Notes under the pieces: generated by a model
Seen by the model: the letters and a program-made list of their open reading frames with translations, nothing else
Told to the model about the DNA's origin: nothing
The model's database searches: none
In this document: positions 15,647 to 24,065 of the stretch, piece after piece
Layout of the letters: each line of letters opens with the position of its first letter
How positions within the stretch are numbered: the first letter of the stretch is position 1
Position numbers and translations under genes: made by a program
Assembly: GCA_903872565.1 (NCBI GenBank)
Contig: CAIQLG010000018.1
Coordinates: forward strand, 1-44,334
Length of the DNA: 44,334 nt
Origin: an uncultured Lentisphaerota bacterium
GTDB lineage: Bacteria > Verrucomicrobiota > Lentisphaeria > Victivallales > GWF2-50-93
Direction: 5' to 3'

Positions 15647-17653
15647 TCACTGTTCCCTTTTGATTTCCCCCACAGTGAGATGATATATCTGAACCCTTCC
15701 CCGCCTTGTCTTGAATTCCTTCATGAGTTTCATTCCTGCCATGCCCGAATCGAAGACCTGAAGGATCTCCGGGTTTGCGAGTTTCGCAAATTCCTCGTAG
15801 ATGACGAGGATGTCCGCGGATTTTTTTCTCATGTCCACCGTGATATCGTCAGGATTTGTGGTCCATAGCCTTGGCATGGGTTTTTTCCCGGCCCAAAATG
15901 CGCTGGAGAGCACATATCCGTATCCGTCCCCGCATATCATGTCAGATTTTTTTGTATTTTTCGATAGCCAGACACCAATGTCCTTGTGATATGATCTGAG
16001 TTCATTGCTTCTCCAAGCCAGCGCCATGATGAATGGAATCTGTGAGATGATCAGGACGGCGCAGAAGAGATATGACAGCGATTTCCTGCCGAAGTTTTTC
16101 GCGATGAAAACAGAAAAGATGCAAAGACCTGCGGATCCCCACGCCGTGAATGCGAGCAGGGAAAGGAAAAGCATTCTTGGTTCGACATCGAGGAACGGGT
16201 AGAAAATAAAGGGGAAGACACCGCCGATCAGGAAAATGGCTGCGGATTTTTTTCTTCCGAGCAGTGAAGAGCCGAGAAGTCCTGCGAACGGGATGAAGAG
16301 TGCGAGGGGAGAGAAGAAGACTCCCGGGATTCTTTCGGCCATGTAGAATAGGTTTTCGTGGAAATGCCTGAAAGCCCTGGGGATGGCATTTTCAGACGAG
16401 GGAATTGCCGGTGCTGCACTCTTCTGTCCGTAAGTTTCCCTGGCGGCATTTCGCCAGTCTATCTGTTCCGAATATACCTTGGAAATATTTGTGGATTTCT
16501 GGAAGATCCCGGTGGAACCTGAAATTTTTTCATTGACGGCGATATATCCCGCAATGGAGACGGCAAAAAATGCGCAGGCGACAATTGTGTTCCTGATTTT
16601 TTTTTCGATGTCAGACAAGAGCAGGAAGAGGAGGATTGCCACGGCGACGGTGACCGATTCGTTTTTCACGAGGACATGGGCGGCCGATGAAACACCGAGG
16701 ATGACTGCACCGGCAGTTCCGGTTTTTCCGGAGGAAATCCATCTGACGGCGATGCATATTGAGCATGCGATACAGAAAAGATAGAACGATTCCGAATAGC
16801 CATTCACCGAATATTCTATGAGGCGCGGGCTGAAAATGATGAATGCTGATGCAATCATTGCGGAAGATTTGCCAAATGCCGATCCGCATGCAAGATAGGC
16901 GGGAATCAGGAGAAGAACGCCAGGGACGAGCGACGACACCATGATGGCATTTTGCCCATGTAACCCGAGCATCATGATTCCGGCCTCGAAAAATGTGAAG
17001 AGGCTGTGCCAGAACCAGTCCACTGTGGCATAGGAGCCATCGGAGATTCCTCTCGCCACCCAGTAGTAGTTGACGGAATCTCCGTATACGACAGGCACGG
17101 CCATCCAGAAGAGGAGCCTTACGGCAAGAGCCGAAAGACATATTGACGCGATGAAAGTCCATGAGGGGGTGAAACCTTCCGTCCATGCGCTTCCATTCTC
17201 TTCTCTGAACTTTTTGACCGAAGCCGTGTCGAAGACTCCGAGCTTGTAGCCGAGGAATGTCACCCCCATGGCGCATGCTACGCCGAAGAGACGGCTTACG
17301 TTCACATTGAGAAAGCCGCCAATTCCTGCGAATTCCATGAGGTATTTCGCGCAGAAAAGGAAGACCGAGGTGTTAACTGCGAGCCCGAGCAGGGACACCG
17401 TGAGGAAGCCCGAGACTTCCGAAGTCCTGGAGGAACCTTTGGATGCGAAGGACCAGTACTTGTTCATGAAATATGAGTTGAGCATTGCGAGGCAGGCGGA
17501 CGCGATCGAAATGAGCAGCAGGCCAGCCTGTCCGGAAGGACGGAAAAACCAGAAGAGGGCGTTGACCGCCAGGAAATCAATTCCCGTGTTCGCCCCTCCG
17601 ACGACTGCAAATTTCAGCCCCTGCAGGAGGACTTTAAATTTCTCCATGTTCAT
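15647..17653 (-). CDS. fusion of GtrA-like flippase domain and GT39/PMT-type lipid-linked-sugar transferase
   Basis: The 668-residue integral membrane protein starts with a GtrA domain (about 8-140, four membrane helices, with FAVVGGANTGIDF and NSYFMNKYWSF), the type of protein that flips polyprenyl-phosphate sugars. It continues as a GT-C enzyme of the PMT_2/ArnT kind (about 165-560). The first periplasmic loop has the acidic motif VVYGDSVNYYWVARGISDG, and about ten more helices and a soluble C-terminal domain follow. Separate GtrA and GtrB/GtrC-like proteins normally cooperate to glucosylate O-antigen, so the fusion suggests flipping and periplasmic transfer in one chain. The neighbouring DPMS-like gene, which overlaps its start by 20 bp, would make the lipid donor. 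Confidence 0.88.
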   Translation of the reverse strand: MNMEKFKVLLQGLKFAVVGGANTGIDFLAVNALFWFFRPSGQAGLLLISIASACLAMLNSYFMNKYWSFASKGSSRTSEVSGFLTVSLLGLAVNTSVFLFCAKYLMEFAGIGGFLNVNVSRLFGVACAMGVTFLGYKLGVFDTASVKKFREENGSAWTEGFTPSWTFIASICLSALAVRLLFWMAVPVVYGDSVNYYWVARGISDGSYATVDWFWHSLFTFFEAGIMMLGLHGQNAIMVSSLVPGVLLLIPAYLACGSAFGKSSAMIASAFIIFSPRLIEYSVNGYSESFYLFCIACSICIAVRWISSGKTGTAGAVILGVSSAAHVLVKNESVTVAVAILLFLLLSDIEKKIRNTIVACAFFAVSIAGYIAVNEKISGSTGIFQKSTNISKVYSEQIDWRNAARETYGQKSAAPAIPSSENAIPRAFRHFHENLFYMAERIPGVFFSPLALFIPFAGLLGSSLLGRKKSAAIFLIGGVFPFIFYPFLDVEPRMLFLSLLAFTAWGSAGLCIFSVFIAKNFGRKSLSYLFCAVLIISQIPFIMALAWRSNELRSYHKDIGVWLSKNTKKSDMICGDGYGYVLSSAFWAGKKPMPRLWTTNPDDITVDMRKKSADILVIYEEFAKLANPEILQVFDSGMAGMKLMKEFKTRRGRVQIYHLTVGEIKREQ

Positions 17654-19244
17654 GAGTGAATCCGCTATGCCTTTTTCTTATTCTGAAAATTGCTATAAAC
17701 ATCTTTATGGAATCCTTGAGAGGATTGACTTTCGAGCCTTCGACCTCGTGCCAGTTTACCGGCACCTCTGTGATTTTAAATCCATGAAGCTGTGCGAGAT
17801 ACAGCAGTTCGACATCGAAGGCCCAGCCCTTTTCCGCGCACGAGGAGAACAATTTCAATGCGACATCCTTTCTGAAGAGCTTGAACCCGCATTGCGTGTC
17901 CTTGACTGCCGGCACCGCGAAGAAATTGACTATCTTGTAGAAGATGAAGCCCATGATCGACCTGATGAGATTGCGGTTTCTTTCGACGCTTCCTGAACCA
18001 GCCTTTCTGGAGCCGACAAGGATATCGTCTCCAAGGTTGGCGATCGGAAGGAATTTGTCCAGTTCGGTAATCGGAGTCGCCCCGTCGGCGTCGGCGAAAA
18101 TCACAAAATCTCCCTTCGCTTCGAGGACACCGCGCTTCACTGCGGCGCCTTTGCCCTGGTTCGGGATCTGTCTTATAAGTCTTATCCTCGGATCTTCGGA
18201 TGCCAGCTTTTCGACGACTGCCGCGGTATTGTCCTTGGACCCGTCATCTACTATCACGACTTCAAACTTTTCAGTTTTTCCGTCCATGTAATTCCGGACA
18301 TCACTGAGGAACTCTGGTATTCTTTTCTCCTCGTTGTAGGCTGGGATCACTATGCTTGCGCGTATTTCGCCTTTATGCGGGAACGGATCCCATCCGACTG
18401 CTGGCCGCCTGCTTGATCGCAGTACGGATGAAAGTTCCGGCATGAAGAAGTCCCTGATCTTGAATTTATATCTGGCCAGATAAGTGCATCCAAGGGAAAG
18501 TTCTGGAACAATCCTGAAGATGTGAAAAACGATCACATAGAGGAAAATCCCCGGGATGATTGCAATAAAAGGTGCTGCCGCGAGTTCCGCAAAACCCAGA
18601 GCGAAAGGAATCACGGAGTTGCCCAGCAGCAATGTGAAGAGGGAATATATGATGATTCCGTCGAGAATGGGCATGGAATCTTTCAGGGCGAAAATGAAAA
18701 TTCCGCCTTCGAGGCACATTACAGCCGCGTATCCAAGGCATAGAAGGGATGTCCTTCTTGTGAAGATGGTTGCGAAAGCCAGCAGCATTACGGAAAAGAG
18801 CAATGCTGTGAGTGCGTTGAAAATATTCTGTCTGACTGCGTAGGCAATGACGATGGTTAATATGGGGGTTATCAGTCCCGCCGTGAATTTTGCCACAATC
18901 CAGTCGTATGCCTCGGCGCCCATCGATGTTTCCCGCTTTATGAACTCTGACTCGGTGGAGATTTTAGACATGAATGGATTGATGAGCCTCGCCGTTTCTA
19001 TAACGCATTCAAATGAAAACGACTGGTGCAGTGTGACATGACTTCTGAAGAAGAGTTTTCTCATCAGTCCCCTCGCCAGCAGCCCGGTGAGCGCCGCGAG
19101 GAGGAAGTAGGCAAGGGGGCCGGGGGATAGCCTGAATCCATCCGGCAGTGGCATGGAAAGTTTCACTCCTACTATGATAATGGCAATGCCCAATATGGTT
19201 GATATCATATATGCGGCCGCCACCAGCTTTTCACTTTTTTTCAT
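17634..19244 (-). CDS. fusion of membrane (LPG-synthase/UPF0104-like) domain and dolichyl-phosphate-glucose-type GT2
   Basis: The product has 536 residues. The N-terminal half (about 1-280) has six to eight membrane helices and resembles the flippase-like UPF0104/LPG-synthase membrane region. The C-terminal half (about 295-520) is a GT2 enzyme of the DPMS/Alg5 group: ASIVIPAYNEE, VVIVDDGSKDNT, NQGKGAAVKRGVL, FADADGAT (metal DxD) and DTQCGFKLF. It should form a polyprenyl-phosphate hexose for the adjacent GtrA-fusion enzyme. The archaeal protein AglD combines similar domains in the opposite order. CGGAG lies about nine bases before the ATG. The upstream 218 bp are A+T-rich and free of genes. 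Confidence 0.88.
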   Translation of the reverse strand: MKKSEKLVAAAYMISTILGIAIIIVGVKLSMPLPDGFRLSPGPLAYFLLAALTGLLARGLMRKLFFRSHVTLHQSFSFECVIETARLINPFMSKISTESEFIKRETSMGAEAYDWIVAKFTAGLITPILTIVIAYAVRQNIFNALTALLFSVMLLAFATIFTRRTSLLCLGYAAVMCLEGGIFIFALKDSMPILDGIIIYSLFTLLLGNSVIPFALGFAELAAAPFIAIIPGIFLYVIVFHIFRIVPELSLGCTYLARYKFKIRDFFMPELSSVLRSSRRPAVGWDPFPHKGEIRASIVIPAYNEEKRIPEFLSDVRNYMDGKTEKFEVVIVDDGSKDNTAAVVEKLASEDPRIRLIRQIPNQGKGAAVKRGVLEAKGDFVIFADADGATPITELDKFLPIANLGDDILVGSRKAGSGSVERNRNLIRSIMGFIFYKIVNFFAVPAVKDTQCGFKLFRKDVALKLFSSCAEKGWAFDVELLYLAQLHGFKITEVPVNWHEVEGSKVNPLKDSIKMFIAIFRIRKRHSGFTHEHGEI

Positions 19245-19462
19245 TATGTCAATCTCCGATATATGTTATGTCTTAGTGTTCTTTGTTTTAAAATTCTATG
19301 TCTTTAGTGTATATAAAATCCGAATTTCGAAGCACAAAAATCGAAACAAATTCGAAATCCGAATGTTTGAATTATTGAAACATTTTAATTTTCTTTTCCA
19401 TTGTTTAGAATTTCGATATTCGAATTTTGAATTTGGGGTGCGGGTAAAGCCCCCCCTCCATT
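19245..19462. repeat. A+T-rich gap with short TTCGAA-type repeated phrases
   Basis: This is the longest gap in the polysaccharide train. It contains repeated variants of AATTTCGA and TCCGAAT, including AAACAAATTCGAA, also seen at about 43519-43530. From memory, sequence of this style fills intergenic regions of many Lentisphaerae and Omnitrophica genomes. It may carry a promoter for the genes from 19244 downward, but I cannot pick one reliably. A run of 7 C ends the segment at about 19450-19456. Confidence 0.5.
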
Positions 19463-20701
19463 TTATGGCACATTGGTGCAGCTGCCTCCATCGCGGTTCC
19501 TCATGCAGTTCACAATCAATGAATACATGAAGATTATCAGTATCAGGACAGGATACAAGGGGAGCACCTGTTTGAATTCCCCGAGCGGGCTGAGATAAAA
19601 TACGGCATTCTCCCCGATAGATGAGCCAATGGCACCCGCGATCCTATAGACAATATTTTCCGGAATCAGCAGAGCAAATGAGAAGAGGAAGAGAGCGCCG
19701 GCTTTTGAATGGTCTTGTTTCCGCCAATAGTCGTTTGCGGCGGCAAGCATGAATGGGAGGAGCAACACGAGATCATAGAGCCGATGATAGGAAATGAGCA
19801 TTGTCGCGGACGAAAGCAGGACGAGTTCCATAAGCCTCCAGTTGCGGTTCCTGCTCCTGATGATCACAGCAAAGGCGGCGATCAGGACAAAAAGCTTGAT
19901 GGCTGTGCACAGTATCCGAGATTTGAGGAAATCGGCATGCAGCATGTTGTAGCCGCTGAACGAGTATGTGTTGAATCCCGTGGTGGTCTGTTTCTGGAGT
20001 TCGCTTAGATAGCTCTTGTAGACTGCGGCGATGTCGCATCCGAAGATGAGAGGCGAAAGTCCCGCCAGCAGAAAAATAATCAGGCCTGCGATGGAGACAA
20101 GGAAATTTTTCCTGATGAAGAGGGCAGGGGCGAAGACAGTGATGAGAGAATATTTCATTATTGCGGAAAAGCCTAGCGCCATGGTGTCGGCAGTTCTGCC
20201 ATTGCCAAAGATGCAGAGGCAGACGAGGAGGCTGGCGATGGCACCGATTTGTCCATGTCTCAGGCATGCCATGAATGGAGCAGATGCTATGAATAGGAAG
20301 AGTGAAAGCAGTACCATCATGTCGGTGGTTTCAAGCATGTCCAGCTTCCTGGTCTTCAATTCAATCAGTCCGAATTTCCTGAAGACGACAGTGAAAAGAA
20401 TGACTCCTGCTGAAAGATTGAGGATGAGGAAAACATATTTTGCAGTTTCTATCCCGAAGGCAAGGAACGGAGCGAAAATCACTGCCGCCCCAGGATATAC
20501 GATTGGCGGCTCCGCCCAGTTCCATACGCGCAGATTGGAAAGCAGAAATGGATTTTCCCCCCGGAAGAGAGCCCATGTTGTGTCATAGTACGCTCTGAAA
20601 TCTACAAATGCGTCGGAACGGAATGCGGAAACGATGCGGGAGGCCACGAATGCCGCAGAAAGAATCACGACAGAAAAAGCGACTATTTTTTTAAAGGCCA
20701 T
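19463..20701 (-). CDS. GT87-type polyprenol-phosphate-sugar-dependent transferase (DUF2029)
   Basis: The 412-residue polytopic protein has about ten membrane segments. Its first outer loop has the GT87 signature: FVDFRAYYDTTWALFRGENPF followed by EPPIVYPGAAVIFAPF, with an acidic residue after the first helix. Family members, such as the mycobacterial PimE, use polyprenyl-phosphate mannose in the periplasm. AAGGTGG lies 6 bases before the ATG, and the start overlaps the preceding gene by 11 bp. Donor and acceptor are unknown here. Confidence 0.88.
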   Translation of the reverse strand: MAFKKIVAFSVVILSAAFVASRIVSAFRSDAFVDFRAYYDTTWALFRGENPFLLSNLRVWNWAEPPIVYPGAAVIFAPFLAFGIETAKYVFLILNLSAGVILFTVVFRKFGLIELKTRKLDMLETTDMMVLLSLFLFIASAPFMACLRHGQIGAIASLLVCLCIFGNGRTADTMALGFSAIMKYSLITVFAPALFIRKNFLVSIAGLIIFLLAGLSPLIFGCDIAAVYKSYLSELQKQTTTGFNTYSFSGYNMLHADFLKSRILCTAIKLFVLIAAFAVIIRSRNRNWRLMELVLLSSATMLISYHRLYDLVLLLPFMLAAANDYWRKQDHSKAGALFLFSFALLIPENIVYRIAGAIGSSIGENAVFYLSPLGEFKQVLPLYPVLILIIFMYSLIVNCMRNRDGGSCTNVP

Positions 20702-22328
20702 TTTCGCCCACCTTATAGATTATGTATCCGTCATTTTCAAAAAACAAATTTTTCCGCAGCAGGAAATCCGGGACCGCGGAGATGAATACCGACTGCGCTT
20801 TCTTGTTCAGGAAGAGGCATGTTATCCTGTTGTTTTTCATGAACGCATCCATGTCTTTCGCGCCGATATTTCCTGAAAAGATGTTTTCGATGGACTCGCG
20901 CATTCCCGGTGCGGACTGCTGGGTGCTTGCGCAGGCCATCTGGGCGGGGCAGAAGCGCATGATGCAGTTTGACTCCTCAAGTGATCCCATCACCACGTCG
21001 TTTTGTTTGAGGGAGGACATTGCCGAATATGCCTCGGTTGCAGACTTGCCATAGAAGTATCTGCTGTCCCTGGCCGCAAACTTTCCTGCGTTTGCCGCGG
21101 TCTGATAGACGAATGTCAGCGGAACTGCGAGGAGAAGGATTGTCGCGCATATTTTCGATGGTATTCCGCGTCTCCATAGTCTTATCAGGAAGAATGTGAA
21201 GAAGACCGCCAGCGGGATGATGATGCCAAGTATGAATCTTCTCGAAAATGGGAACGGCGAATACAGGAGGATTGTCTGGAATACGAGCCAGAAGCCAAGA
21301 ATTTTTGCAGGGATATCCAGTTTTTTCCTGTCCACGAAGATCATCAGCAATATTTCGATGTATCCAAGCGAAAGCACTCCAAAGCCTGCGAGAATCATGT
21401 GGAAGCCCGGAGATCTGTTGACATTCTGTGCCGCCCACGCCAGGAACCCCGGATTGGTTTTCAGGACATGATACTGGTAGAGCGTGCCACCGATCAGTCC
21501 GACTGCGAAAAGGACATATCCGGCCAGGATAGGCGGGGGCGGGAGCAGCTTTTTCTTTTCGAAACGGAAAAGGGCAAACATGAAAAACGAGATCATTGCG
21601 GCGGGGATTATGTCGTAGCTGTGCGACAGGGCAAGGTAGAAAATGGCGGCTGAGGAAATTACCAGCGGCCAGAACTTTTCGCGCGACTCTGCGACCCATA
21701 TTCCTCCATAGGCGAGGAGGAGCATGAGATAACTCGAGATGAAGAGAGGGGAATAGCCTGCGGAGTGCCAGACAGTCATTTCTGGCATCCAGAGATCTCC
21801 GCTCGCAGAGGTCATGTTCGCCTTGTCAATTGCAGTTCCGGTTATCATTCCGAAAACTTTATAGAAGACACCGAAGCCTGCGCCAAGCCATGCGATGCAA
21901 AGCCCGGTCAACGCGACTTTCCTGTTCTCGAATATGCCAGTGAAAAGCAGGCAGAGGCAAAGGCATACGGCTACGCTGAAGACGTATGAGGAAAGGATGT
22001 ATGAGGCCTCCATGGAAAGTCCGCTGAAGCGCGAAACCATGCCGATGATAAGAAAGGTGAAATTGAGATATTCGCGGTCATGCGGTATATGGCACGGAGC
22101 GTTGATGAAGAAAAAGAATCCGTCTCTGGCCTGCCGGATGAACGAGAAATAAATGTTCTGATCGTGGATGTTCTCGAGGCATCCTGTGAAGTAGTGGTTC
22201 CGGGCAAACAATCCTGCGGCGAGCACGATGATGATCGGCAGCGGCAGGGCAATCGCAAGAAGAAAGCCTTGAAGCCCAATCCGCTTCGCGAGGGTTCTAA
22301 GATTGTTCATTGCAATTCCCATCTTCAT
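20691..22328 (-). CDS. polytopic membrane protein, GT-C-like, function unknown
   Basis: The 545-residue protein has about 11-12 membrane helices followed by a soluble C-terminal domain of about 120 residues. A large first loop contains ENIHDQNIYFSFIRQARDG, with acidic residues placed as in GT-C transferases. The C-terminal domain has KQNDVVMGSLEESNCIMRF, resembling the periplasmic tail of large membrane glycosyltransferases. No family-level motif is decisive, so a glycosyltransferase role is inferred from topology and neighbours. The start overlaps the phosphatase gene as ATGA. An in-frame ATG at 22310 is an alternative start. Confidence 0.75.
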   Translation of the reverse strand: MKMGIAMNNLRTLAKRIGLQGFLLAIALPLPIIIVLAAGLFARNHYFTGCLENIHDQNIYFSFIRQARDGFFFFINAPCHIPHDREYLNFTFLIIGMVSRFSGLSMEASYILSSYVFSVAVCLCLCLLFTGIFENRKVALTGLCIAWLGAGFGVFYKVFGMITGTAIDKANMTSASGDLWMPEMTVWHSAGYSPLFISSYLMLLLAYGGIWVAESREKFWPLVISSAAIFYLALSHSYDIIPAAMISFFMFALFRFEKKKLLPPPPILAGYVLFAVGLIGGTLYQYHVLKTNPGFLAWAAQNVNRSPGFHMILAGFGVLSLGYIEILLMIFVDRKKLDIPAKILGFWLVFQTILLYSPFPFSRRFILGIIIPLAVFFTFFLIRLWRRGIPSKICATILLLAVPLTFVYQTAANAGKFAARDSRYFYGKSATEAYSAMSSLKQNDVVMGSLEESNCIMRFCPAQMACASTQQSAPGMRESIENIFSGNIGAKDMDAFMKNNRITCLFLNKKAQSVFISAVPDFLLRKNLFFENDGYIIYKVGENGL

Positions 22329-24001
22329 CCGCCCTGTTCATTGTTGGGGGGCAATGAGAAATTTTTTGAGAGCACGAAATAAGCGTAATTGCGGTTATCT
22401 TTGCGGTAGAACTCGAAATGCCTGCAGATGTTCCTTATTATCATCAGCCCATATCCATTTTCCGCGGGGACTTTGGCTTCCTCTCCTTTTACTTCGGCGA
22501 AACACCATTCGCAACCGCTGTCTGAAACGACAATGGAAGTGCTCTCGTCCGCCATTTTCATCATGAATGAGATTTCTGACGACGCAGGAAGAAATCCATG
22601 TTTCACGATATTTGTGAGATGTTCCACGCAGATGAGCCTTGCCGCGTATGCGGCCTCATCCGCCCATCCGGCTCTGAGAAGGAACTTTTCAAGTTCGTCT
22701 GTGAAACAGGAAACAGATTCGAGGTCCGCCGGAATAGTTTTTTCGAGGGACAATGTCATGGCATCGGAAAACCTTGCAGTAATCACTGTAATGTCATCGT
22801 TTTCAAAACCGAATCCCTGGTATTCAAGCGATGCGACTATTTCGGAAGCCGGATTCGGGATATTTTCCAGAGAGAGTTTTTCCTTGGCGACTCTGAAAAG
22901 CGTGTCCTCCCCGCACATTTGACCTGTATTTTTATTGACGGCTTCGACAATCCCGTCGGTGTAGAAGATCACCGAGAAGCCGGGAGGAGTCCGGAAGCAG
23001 ATTTCATCTTCCTCGGAATATGGTTTTTTTCTGAAGAAGCCCATGCCTATTGGGATGTCTCCGCCCGACCTGGGCAGCGAGGCTGCGGAGAGGTCGCCGT
23101 CTGGAGGTATCAGTATAGGGAAAGGATGTCCGCAGTTCATGCATTTCCATGAGTGGTCCGAGGGGTTGAAGATTCCTATAAACAAAGTCACGAAAAAGTC
23201 GCTTGAGACAGAATCGAGATATCTTGCGCTGATTTCATTGCAAATTCGTGCTGGTCCATGTTCGGCGTATCCGTCAACTGACTCCTTGACGATCGCCTTC
23301 ATCAGGAATGACACCAGCGCCGCTCCGACTCCATGCCCGGAAACATCTCCTATGTAGATGCAGATGCGGCCATTTTTAAGCGATTCGATCCCGAATATGT
23401 CTCCTCCGACATCCATCAGTGGCCTGTGCAGGCACTTGATCTCGCATTCCCTCGAAAAGAACGGGTTTGGCCTGAATATTTTCTTCTGAAGGGATCCTGC
23501 GAGAGCCAGCTCCTCTGAAATTCTGTCCTTCCATGATTTCAGCTCCGAATTATTTTCCCTGAGCTTCTCCATGAGTATCCGCGACTGGTCTCTAAGCGTG
23601 AAATACTCGATGGCCTGGCGGAGGATTATCTTGAGTTCTTTTGGCTCATTTATGGGTTTTGAGATGTATCTGTAGATCTCGTCGGTATTGATGGCTTCTA
23701 TGATTGTCCTGAACTCCGAAATTCCGCTGAGTATCATTCTCACTGCATGAGGATATTTCTCCTTGACCTCCTTGAGGAATTGCAGGCCGTTGGTCTCCGG
23801 CATGTTCATGTCGCTGACGACGATATGGACAGGTTGCGAGGCAAGAATGCTTTTCGCCTGGGATACGGACTGGGCAAAAATCTTTCTGTAAGGTTCCTTG
23901 AATAGGCTCCTTTCGAGCGAATTCAGGATGTTCTGTTCGTCGTCCACAAAAAGGATAGTGACATCCTGGATTTCAGTCAATCCGCTTATTTTTTCTTCCA
24001 T
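22325..24001 (-). CDS. response regulator with PP2C (SpoIIE) phosphatase and anti-sigma-like HATPase domains
   Basis: The 558-residue protein is built as receiver, phosphatase and kinase. The receiver (about 14-130) has FVDDE, phospho-acceptor Asp64 in VVSDMNMPE and Lys115 in ISKPIN. A coiled-coil linker (135-165) leads to the PP2C domain (about 185-405), with DVGGD (197-201), GDVSGHG (218-224), NCGHP and FENDDITV as metal ligands. The C-terminal HATPase_c_2 domain (about 425-545) has HLTNIVKHGF (N box) and GYGLMIIRN. This is the RsbU/RsbW combination in one chain: phosphorylation would control whether a STAS protein is dephosphorylated or phosphorylated, and the STAS gene heads this same cluster. 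I use the ATG at 24001, where GGAGG lies six bases upstream. A longer frame to 24094 lacks this site. Confidence 0.92.
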   Translation of the reverse strand: MEEKISGLTEIQDVTILFVDDEQNILNSLERSLFKEPYRKIFAQSVSQAKSILASQPVHIVVSDMNMPETNGLQFLKEVKEKYPHAVRMILSGISEFRTIIEAINTDEIYRYISKPINEPKELKIILRQAIEYFTLRDQSRILMEKLRENNSELKSWKDRISEELALAGSLQKKIFRPNPFFSRECEIKCLHRPLMDVGGDIFGIESLKNGRICIYIGDVSGHGVGAALVSFLMKAIVKESVDGYAEHGPARICNEISARYLDSVSSDFFVTLFIGIFNPSDHSWKCMNCGHPFPILIPPDGDLSAASLPRSGGDIPIGMGFFRKKPYSEEDEICFRTPPGFSVIFYTDGIVEAVNKNTGQMCGEDTLFRVAKEKLSLENIPNPASEIVASLEYQGFGFENDDITVITARFSDAMTLSLEKTIPADLESVSCFTDELEKFLLRAGWADEAAYAARLICVEHLTNIVKHGFLPASSEISFMMKMADESTSIVVSDSGCEWCFAEVKGEEAKVPAENGYGLMIIRNICRHFEFYRKDNRNYAYFVLSKNFSLPPNNEQGG

Positions 24002-24065
24002 ACAGTGCCTCCGCCATGAATAGAAATTCAAATGATAATCAAATATGCCAGTCAATGGCCCGATA

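Noticed and set aside
16611..17276. 221-codon minus-strand frame within the GtrA-fusion gene
   Set aside because: It is a shifted reading of a gene whose correct frame has a full set of membrane helices and the GtrA motif. Composition is rich in Arg, His and Pro, as expected of a shadow.
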